Shown here: in pieces, positions 56,395 to 64,000 of the stretch
Position numbering within the stretch: the first letter of the stretch is position 1
Layout of the letters: every line of letters starts with the position of its first letter
Source: Gordionus sp. m RMFG-2023
Taxonomy: Eukaryota; Nematomorpha; Gordioida; Chordodea; Parachordodidae
Reading direction: 5' to 3'
DNA: 64,000 bases
Assembly: GCF_954871325.1 (NCBI RefSeq)
Contig: NC_088775.1
Location: forward strand, 58,753,561-58,817,560
Program-made: the position numbers and the translations under genes
Notes under the pieces: generated by a model
Seen by the model: only the letters and a program-made list of their open reading frames with translations
The model's database searches: none
Told to the model about the DNA's origin: nothing

Positions 56395-56567
56395 TATTGC
56401 TTTTTAAGTAAAAATTAATTTTTAAAGGGATCGGGATCGAAAATTTAAAAAAATGGTCTCGATCACGATCCTCAATTTAAGTCAGGATCATAAATCCGGG
56501 AAAATTGACAAATTTAGGATCGAATCCAGGATCGTCAATCCTTTGATTCGATCCTTTAACAACTCTG
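56395..56567. mobile_element. hAT-like right end with GGATCG words
   Basis: GGGATCGGGATCG, CGATCACGATCC, AGGATCGAATCCAGGATCG and GATTCGATCC words run to TTTAACAACTCTG ending at 56567, whose inverse CAGAGTTGTTAAAGGATCG has the hAT-end form. Only this end is recognised. Confidence 0.55.
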
Positions 56568-56641
56568 ATTTTACCTTTCATACATTATATCCTTAGTTCT
56601 AAATTTGGTTTATTGAAATAAAACATCCAAAAACAAAAGCT

Positions 56642-56649
56642 ATAAAAAC
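56642..56649. repeat. 8-bp target-site duplication (left) of the hAT element
   Basis: ATAAAAAC, repeated exactly at 59439-59446. Confidence 0.92.
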
Positions 56650-59438
56650 CAGGGTTGTGCATTTGACCGGTCAAATACAATTCGGTCAATTGACCGATAT
56701 TTGACCGGTCAAATATGGTCAAATACGGTCAAATATGGTCAAATTCAAATAAATGTTTTTTACACCAATATTAACTTTATTTTGCATTTATATAATATTA
56801 TAATAAATCTATGTATAATAATAAATATCATAATATTTTTTAATTCATTCTATAGTCAATGTTTCACCCTCCGTGGCAGAGTCTTGTTCCGATTCATATT
56901 CAATATCATTATTTTCTTTAATATTTTTAATCAATCTTAAATTATGATACACTCTTACTAATTTTCCTGCTGTAGAAGCCTTTAATCTATTTCTGTTTTT
57001 CGTGTGAATATTGCCCCAAACCGACCAATTTCTTTCAGAAGAAGAAGTCGAACTAGGAAATGTTAGTAAAATATTAGCGACTACTCTTAATGGGCAAGGT
57101 GGGCAAAATGCATTCCACCAACTTGAGGCCGAAATTTGATTGTTTCTTATGGAAGTTACAACTTTCCACATATTATGGCTATTAAATATACCGCTTTTGC
57201 TTCTGAAATTTACTATATTACTCAAAATATTTTGATTATCACCACCTTGTAAAATACCCAATTCTTGTATTATATTACATACTTCATCAAATTCAGTATT
57301 AGTAAGATGCTCCCCTTGATATTGGGGGTCCAATAAATAAGCAGCATTGTGAGCACATGTATTTATATCAGTTTTTCTCTTTTCAAACATAACCTTAATT
57401 TTTTTTTCTTGAGATGGAGAAAATATAGAATCATGGCATGATTGTATTATGTGTTTTTCCAAATTAAGCATCTCGTTTTTTACTTGGGCCAAAGTACATT
57501 TATCCCCTTGCACTTTCAACAATGAGGTAGTTAAAGGTTGGAGTATAGCTAAAAATTTTAAATTTTTCGTCCAAAATTCTTCGTTTAATATATTATTGGT
57601 AATTTCTATGGGACAATTATCACAAACAGCTTCTTCAACAACTGATGCTTTTAGAGCTTTCTTGCATATTTGAATTTGCTCCATACATTTTATTGACGAT
57701 GCCCATCTTGTTTGGCTAATTGTACTTAATGTAGATGGTATGCCATGAAGATTCTTATTACGGGAAAATACTCCAGCTGGTATGTGTTTATTCTTGAAAA
57801 ATTTAACAATTTTTTTAATTATTGAAATATGGTCACTGAAGGCGTCCAATCGTTCAAAATCGTGAAAGAATAACTGCAATGTATGCGCTGCACAACCATA
57901 ACATTGTATATGATTATAAATAGATTCAGATTTTAGAATTCTCCAGGCTGCTTTCATGTTAGCGGCATTATCAGTAACTAAAGAATATACTTTTACCGGA
58001 TTCAATTCATGAATTACATTTTTAAATTCCTGGGCAATATAATCTGCCGTATGGCGATTTTCCTCAGTATTTAGAAATTTGTAGAACACTGGAACAGGCG
58101 TCATCACCATAAAATTAATAATACTCTCGTTTCTAATGTTGCTCCAGCCATCTGATACAATTGATAAGTAAGGAGCTTTATCTATTATATCTGCAACTCT
58201 CACCTCCATATCACCTGACGCTTTGTCTAGAAGATATCCAGCCAGCTGCCTTCTCCTGGGTAATGTGTAAATAGGACGTATTTTTTTAAAAAATTCTTGG
58301 ATGTAGGGATTTTCAGTGATGTGGAAAGGTAATTGCTCGCATATACAGCCTTTGCAAACAATTGATCCAGCTCATTTTTTTCTTTGGGATTAATTCTATC
58401 TAGGAAACCGGTTATACAAGATTGAGATTTATATTTAATCGCCTTGCTTGTAGATTGATTAGAAATAAGGGAATCAAATTCTCCTGAGTCACAAGACAAA
58501 ATATTGTTCATTTGATAATCATTCTCACTAATTTCACCCAATTCTTCATTAGAGTTAGACTTAGAAGTATTACAAATTACATTTGTGATATTTTTTGTAG
58601 AGGTTGATATTTTGGAATTTGAATAAAATTTTTCCTTAATTATAACAGGGCACATAGTACAGCTGCTTAATAAATGTTTGACCATTCTATCAACGTGGGT
58701 GATATAGGACATCTTGCAAAACTTGCACACCGCTTTAACTGATTTACCATCGCGTACTTCTTGAAAATGTTTCCAAACATGATGCTTTGGTTTGACCATA
58801 ATCCCTAATATATTAAAATTTAACAAAAAATGATTTTGATTATTGTAAAGTTAATCAATCTTAACTATTTTATAATTATTGACCAATTATTCCAATAATT
58901 TCTTAATATTATAAATATAATATAATAAACTTTTTACCAGAATTGAATAATATTCCGTAAATCTGACCAGAACAATTAAAATGAAAATTAATTTTAAAAA
59001 CCAAATATAGCAAGTGTAAGTAAAACAAATGAGAATTAATATAATTTATACTCGGCTAAATATTAAATAAAATTTAAATTTATTAAAAAATAAGAATGAA
59101 AAAATTATATTATGATTATAATAAATCGGGTATTTTTATTTTTTTTAAGAAAAATGAATTGAAAAAAATAAAGAAGGCGAGAAACGGCAATGATTAGGCA
59201 AAAAAATAACTAAAAATATTACTATATTTAGAAAAATTACATATTTATATTTTAATAAAAAAATAATAAGATTGATAAACATGCTTTTAATGCATACTAG
59301 TTAATTATATCAAAATATTTATTCGCCATTAATATTTTAGAGTATTTGACTGTATTTGACCAGTCAAATACTCCTCCGGTCAATTGACCAGTCAATTGAC
59401 GGAATTTAACCGGTCAATTGACCGACATGCCAACCCTG
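56650..59438 (-). mobile_element. Near-intact hAT DNA transposon, 2,789 bp
   Basis: The element begins CAGGGTTGTGCATTTGACCG at 56650 and ends with the inverse CGACATGCCAACCCTG at 59438. It is flanked by a perfect 8-bp duplication ATAAAAAC (56642-56649 and 59439-59446), diagnostic of hAT. Both subterminal zones carry repeated GGTCAATTGACC and GGTCAAATA words (56665-56745 and 59340-59425), likely transposase sites. A single transposase gene fills most of the interior on the minus strand and has one frameshift. Flanks, ends and gene indicate a recent insertion. Confidence 0.93.
56845..58826 (-). CDS. hAT transposase with BED zinc finger, one frameshift
   Basis: The gene would encode about 650 residues from the Met at 58797-58799 (MVKPKHHVW); an upstream Met at 58826 is in frame but adds a weak extension. 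The N-terminus is a BED-type finger (HHVWKHFQE, then CKFCKM and MVKHLLSSC). Near 58335 the frame shifts by one base; after it the protein continues with SIVSDGWSNIRNESIINF (first catalytic Asp), VYSLVTDNAANMKAA (second Asp), QCYGCAAHTLQLFFHDFE, a middle helical region and ASSWWNAFCPPCPLRVVANI, then STSSSERNWSVWG and HTKNRNRL (dimerisation domain with catalytic Glu). All expected motifs are present, so only the frameshift appears to disable it. The DUF659-like arrangement is common in hATs of animals, plants and fungi. Confidence 0.92.
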
Positions 59439-59446
59439 ATAAAAAC
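59439..59446. repeat. 8-bp target-site duplication (right) of the hAT element
   Basis: ATAAAAAC, identical to 56642-56649. Confidence 0.92.
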
Positions 59447-59730
59447 CAATGTATTCGGGCTAAATTTTATTATGTCAAACAAAGGCATATAAAATTTAGT
59501 TACGTAATACTTTGCCGCGAATTTGCTCTAACTGTGAATGCAGAATATCATGATATACTTAAAACTGAATTTGATATATTTGAAAAGTTAAATTTAATAA
59601 TACATTTCTGACTTTTCAGCTTAAATTTCGATATTTAAAAAAATTAATTAATTTATTTCGTAAATTTATTCATAAATAATTATAAATCAATATATCACAA
59701 TTAAAAAATATTAAATTAATTTCGCCCAAT
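59447..59730. other. Short non-coding gap
   Basis: No gene is recognised. ATTACTGCCC is duplicated next to 59735 (CAATATTACTGCCCAATATTACTGC). Confidence 0.4.
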
Positions 59731-59734
59731 ATTA

Positions 59735-60530
59735 CTGCCCAATATTACTGCAGGATCAAACCGCTCCTTTCATAAAAAAATGCGACGTTTTGGAAAAAAT
59801 TATCCAACTAGTCAATTGTATTCTTATTGTAGGAGTACCACTCACCATTGTTCTACTGCTATGCAGGGCCAAACTCATAGCTCACCATAAGCTAAATAAA
59901 GATATTCGCCCTATCGCTATTGGAACCACTTCGAGCCGATTAACCGTCAAACCATCAGTAATCAGAATATTGTTCACGATATTCAGTTACCTGTGCCCGA
60001 AACAATTAGAGGTCAACGTGAAAGTAGATGTGAGGTATTCCTTTTCATGACCCGGATGTATTTACAAACAACATCAGTGACGATATCCTATTTAAAATAG
60101 ACTTTTCAAATGACTTTAACTCTTTAAAACGTAGCTTGTTTCTAGATCCTATTCTCACCCTCTACTCAGAATATTCGTAATTGATCTTTGATTGCCATGC
60201 TAGTCCCTCAAATCTCCAATTTGGAGATAGCTTTATTCCTTCTAGCGATAAAGTACAACAAGGCGAACCTCTAGGTTGCTTTATGTTTTGTCTGGACATT
60301 AATAACCTGATACGAGATATAAATGACCTGTGCAAGCTTAATCTTCATAATTGGTATATCGACGATGGTATAAGCGGCCTGTCGGATGAAGTGATGAAGG
60401 CAATCAAGAAATTAAAATCAGAGCAGTTTGGGATTGCGAATTAATCCAGACAAGAGAGAATATTGCCCCCTAGGAATCATTGACCTTAACCACGATATGT
60501 TCAATCGACAATTGAACTCTTTTGTCGTAA
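59735..60530 (+). pseudogene. Broken reverse transcriptase of a divergent non-LTR-like type
   Basis: Plus-strand stretches in successive frames read AKLIAHHKLNKDIRPIAIGT (RT block 1, L-I-x-L-x-K-x-x-x-x-I-R-P-I-A-x-G), SYLCPKQLEVNVKV, ILFKIDFSNDFNSLKRSLFL (motif A with the catalytic Asp), CHASPSNLQFGDSFIPSSDK, then VQQGEPLGCFMFCLDINNLI (motif B) and LNLHNWYIDDGISGL near 60330-60375 (motif C, Y-I-D-D-G). This matches an animal/plant RT group with R-P-I-A-V-G and Y-L-D-D-G motifs that differs from the LINE at 5.2 kb. It has at least three frame changes or stops and lacks both termini. I cannot assign the clade by eye. Confidence 0.75.
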
Positions 60531-60668
60531 TGATGTGATAATCTAATATCGTAGTTATGTAATAATCTAATATTTTATTTAAATCATGTCTTTATCTGTT
60601 ATTTCTCTCCTTTTATATAAAATACATTTATTTATTTTTAATACATTAATTTAATAGAATACAATATA
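60531..60668. other. Gap before the third gypsy element
   Basis: AT-rich, no gene. The 3' LTR of the gypsy element would be expected about here or further left but is not recognised without its partner, which lies outside the window. Confidence 0.35.
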
Positions 60669-60729
60669 TCATTTTATCTTTTTATTATGCCTTGAAGGTA
60701 TTCTATTACATCTATGCTCTCCCTTTTTT

Positions 60730-60749
60730 TTTGGGGGGGGGGGGGGGCT
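60730..60749. repeat. Homopolymer run (T9 then G14-16)
   Basis: A run of T followed by a run of G near 60724-60747 lies in the tail of the third gypsy element and reads as Lys and Pro codons on the minus strand. Run length is likely uncertain in the assembly. Confidence 0.6.
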
Positions 60750-60879
60750 CTCGATTTGGAATGGTATAAATTGTTTTCTTATTCGTATTGGATAACGGCT
60801 ACTTGTACTTTCGTTCTCTAACATGGTTTGATCAGTCGTGTCGATGTCACTCTTATCATTTATGATGGCATCTTTGGTT

Positions 60880-60990
60880 ATTGAGTCTTGTATCGGATCA
60901 ATATCTTTTGTCATCAAGTCTTGTATCGGATCAATATCTTTTGTCATCAAGTCTTGTATCGGCTCAATGTTTTTTTCTATAGAGTTTTGT
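60880..60990 (-). repeat. 36-bp repeat in the tail of the third gypsy element
   Basis: The phrase ATCAAGTCTTGTATCGGATC with ATATCTTTTGTC occurs twice almost exactly and several times in worn form, encoding repeated D-P-I-Q-D-L/S-M/I-T-K words after the integrase. Confidence 0.75.
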
Positions 60991-63900
60991 ATAGGATCAC
61001 TTTCATTCATTCGAGGTGTTATTAGTATCTGTTCTTTTTCTCTTCCTTCCTCTCTATTTTTAATATCGGGAACCTATGTTTTAACTGATTAATATGTCTT
61101 CTCCATAACCCTAATTTAGTCTCAGCTAAAAACGTCATTGGACATGTTCTTTTAACGATAATACATGGTATCCAAATATCTTTCTTAAAATCTTTTGCAT
61201 ATATTTTCTCGTTTATATTAAAAAAACTTGGTAGCTGAGGTATGTATGGATGTGGATAAATTGGTTTTATTAATTGTAAAGGTCCTATGGGTTGAAATTT
61301 AAGCATCATTGAACTTGGTGATTGTTTAGTGGTTATTTTTGGCGTATTTCGATAATTAAATAAAAAAATCTTGTATTTTATCATAATCATTATGTTTTTT
61401 TAAAAAATTTTTTAAAAGTTTGTACTAGCCGCTCTGCTTTTCTGTTGGTTCTAGGGTGGTACGGCGCACTATATACATTTCTAATTGATAATTGTTTGCA
61501 AAATAAACTGGATTCTCTACTTTGAAAGGGGGGCCCATTATCCGTAACAATCGTATTGGGGTAACCAAAAATAGTAAAAAGTCTTAACAATAATTTTCTT
61601 ACTTCAGTAAAATTATTAGTCAATAGTTTTTGTATATCAGGCCATTTACTAAAACTATCTATTATTACTAGATATATATCTCCGTTAATGGGTCCGGCAA
61701 AATCTAAATGAATTCTTCCCCATGGTTTATTTACGGAGGGCCATTTCCTTATATTTTTTATTTCCAGGATTATTGTCTGACATATTTCACAATTCCTACC
61801 GTGTAATTCGATATCTTCGTTAATATTTGGCCATCAAACATTCTCTTGTGCCAATAATTTTGTTTTAGTATAACCCTGATGCCCCATATGTAAAAAAGAC
61901 AAAATATTTACTAGTAATTTTTTTGGAATTATGATTCTTAAACCCCATAATATACATCCTGCTTCCACCGTGAGTTCATTTCGGCGCTGGAAAAACGGTT
62001 TTAGATTTTCCCCTATTATCTTCGGCCACCCAGTTGCAATGTAACGTGACACCTTTAATAATACCGGGTCATTTCTTGTGTGTGCTTTTATATCTAACGC
62101 TGAAATAAATTGTGGAGCATCTGATACTATTAAATTAATATCTAACTCTTCCCAAGTAGATGGTTCAGCGTCAATTGGAAACCGGGATAGCATATCCGCA
62201 TTACTATTTTTTTTGTCCCTTTCGGTTGTAATTCATAATCATAATTGGCTTGTAATAATGACCACAGTAGTAATCTTGAGGACATATCTGTTATTCTTTT
62301 ATGATTGAGTAACGATATCAGTGGTTTATGATATGTAATGATATAAAATGTTAGCCAATTAAATATTGTTTAAATTTAATTTGGACCAAATATAATTGCT
62401 AAAACTTCAAGCTCTATCTGACTATAATTTCGTTCGGCTGCATTTAATGTTCGAGACGCGAATCCAATTGGTTTTTCCTCGTTGTTAATTATATGAGATA
62501 TAACGGATCCTATTCCTTGTTGCGACGCATCCGCAGCTAGAATTATCGGTTTTCCCGGATTATAATGAGTTAAAATTGGTGCTTCTGATATTATTTTTTA
62601 AAAATTATTAATTACTATTGTTTCATTATTCGTCCATTTCCATGGCAGGTTTTTTCATAACAGTCGATATATTGGCGCGGTCATCGTTGAACAGTTCTTT
62701 ATAAATTTTTGATAATAGTTAATTATACTGATAAAAGCTTGTAATTCATTAACGTTTTTCGGTAACGGTGCGTCTAAAATTGCATTGACGTTTTTATTTG
62801 TAGTTGCGATTCCCTCTTCGCTAATGGTATAACCTAAGAATTCAATCTTTTCTTTAAAAAGATACATTTTTTTTGATTTAATTTCATACCGTTTGTTTCT
62901 AACGTCTTTAGCACATTTATCAAATTTTTTTTATGATTCTCAATTGATTCCCCAGTAATTATTATATCGTCCAAATATACCGCTACCCCGGGTAGTTCTT
63001 TTAATAAAGAATCCATTGCTTGTTGGAAAATGGCTGACGCTGAGGCTATCCCAAAAAGTCGTGTGAAGCGATACAATCCACTCGGCGTGTTGATCACTAA
63101 CAGCTTTTTTGCCTAGTCATTTAGCTCTATTTGAAAATATGCTTCGGATAAATCTAATACTGTATATTTGGATCCATTACGTAGTGTGGCTAAAGTAATT
63201 CATTAATTCTGGGTAAAGGATACTTATCAATCAAAATATTAGCACTAACCGTTTGTCGGAAATCACCACAGATTCGTAAGGATCCATCTTTTTTCAGTAT
63301 CGGCACTATCGGAGAAGCGATATTCGAGTATTTTAGCTTTTCTATAACTCCCATGGATTCCAGTCGTTGCAATTCCGTTTCTAGTTTATCCTTCCACGCA
63401 AATGGAATCGATCTGCTTTTAAGACATTGAAAGTTGGGGTTGGGTTTACCGATAGCTTTGCTTTAAACTCTTTCAGTAAACCTAACTTCTTAGTAAATAA
63501 TGATGAAAATTTATGTTCAATTTTATCCTCCCAAACCTCATTAACTGTATTAAATTTATTTATTTTTATTAACTTTAATTGGTTTAAATTTCTACCTATC
63601 ATATTAATACCATTGTTTACAATTATAAATTCATGATATATAATTTTATTCGTATAATTAACGGGTAATATACATTTACCTTGAATCTCGATTTATATTA
63701 TTATAAGATGTTAAAATGGTGTCCAAATTCTTTATTGGTCTTTTTAAACGATCAACTTCTTTTATATTTAAAATGGAGACTGCTGATCCTGTGTCAATTA
63801 AAAAGTTAATATAAATTTTATATATCAATAATTTCACCTCAAATCTTGCTCGTGACTCCTCTTAAGAATCCCAATCCTCAATTTTTTCTCGCTCCTTTTC

Positions 63901-64000
63901 TGGAATATCTATCGTTCGAATATATTCTTTCTTAACATGCTTCCTTCTGCATACTTTCTGTATGTCCTTTTATCCCACATATGACAGATGGTATTTATAT

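Larger units (their letters stand above)
60669..64000 (-). mobile_element. Third Ty3/gypsy element, broken, continues past the right edge
   Basis: Read right to left: a zinc-knuckle-like Cys/His segment near 63940-63985 and a protease with DTGSAVS near 63780; reverse transcriptase near 62800-63400 (KLKYSNIASPIVPILKKDGS, LYRFTRL, VYLDDIIITGES); RNase H remnants near 62300-62650; integrase from about 62200 to 61100 (LSFLHMGHQGYTKTKLLAQ, ATIVTDNGPPFQSRESSLF-like region, YSAPYHPRTNRKAERLVQTF, FLFNYRNTPKITTKQSPSSM); and a C-terminal tail with three copies of IQDLMTKDIDP-like words and RYPIRIRKQ. The type is the common animal Ty3/gypsy polymerase, different from both elements at 34-46 kb. It is a fossil with several breaks; LTRs are not seen. 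Confidence 0.85.

Overview
The window is a very AT-rich piece of a eukaryotic nuclear genome. The elements are of animal type (Ty3/gypsy polymerases, an RTE-like LINE, many hAT transposons). The one host gene I can recognise, a secreted von Willebrand factor A (vWA) protein, appears to have a tiny 66-bp intron. This fits a small-genome or parasitic invertebrate, but the sequence does not let me name the lineage. Almost everything here is mobile DNA at different stages of decay. I saw no rRNA, tRNA or CRISPR array.

Layout. 1.0-2.4 kb: decayed hAT transposase. 2.4-5.2 kb: AT-rich repeats. 5.24-8.77 kb: an RTE-like LINE with endonuclease and reverse transcriptase and an in-frame Ser/Pro/Asn minisatellite between them. 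9.6-10.1 kb: right end of another hAT. 10.36-21.41 kb: a nest inside TA-flanked inverted ends (GGGGAGAYTGGGGTTAG), made of a 3.3-kb fold-back element with 1-kb arms and a 6.8-kb hAT-type element (8-bp target duplication) with ~3-kb inverted arms. Each arm of the latter holds a TCGAC-rich array and about 13 copies of a ~119-bp minisatellite. 21.7-25.9 kb: small hAT-type MITEs and ends, the vWA gene (minus strand, truncated) and an ATAGAGAA array. 28-33 kb: two pogo-like ATTCGCG arrays in opposite orientation, a hAT fragment and a gag relic. 34.19-46.12 kb: a broken Ty3/gypsy element with a younger, nearly whole Ty3/gypsy element (38.68-44.03 kb) inserted in its integrase region; both have clear LTRs and 5-bp target duplications. 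46.35-48.96 kb: hAT-type ends with the same ~120-bp minisatellite family. 49.46-50.50 kb: broken Tc1/mariner transposase. 51.29-53.73 kb: a tandem array that flips orientation once. 54.5-56.6 kb: MITEs and hAT ends. 56.65-59.44 kb: an almost intact hAT transposon with perfect 8-bp target duplication and one frameshift. 59.7-60.5 kb: a broken reverse transcriptase of an unusual type. 60.67 kb to the right edge: a third, broken Ty3/gypsy element on the minus strand.

The unifying pattern is a large hAT population. More than a dozen ends resemble YAGNGNTGTTAA, and each family carries its own GC-richer subterminal word (TCGAC, CCGACCC, GGCCCGG, GGATCG, GGTCAATTGACC, CTTGAGTCG, TAACGCG). One autonomous-type source at 56.65 kb has a recognisable deletion derivative at 12.1-12.5 kb. 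All calls come from reading the sequence by eye; no database search was run.
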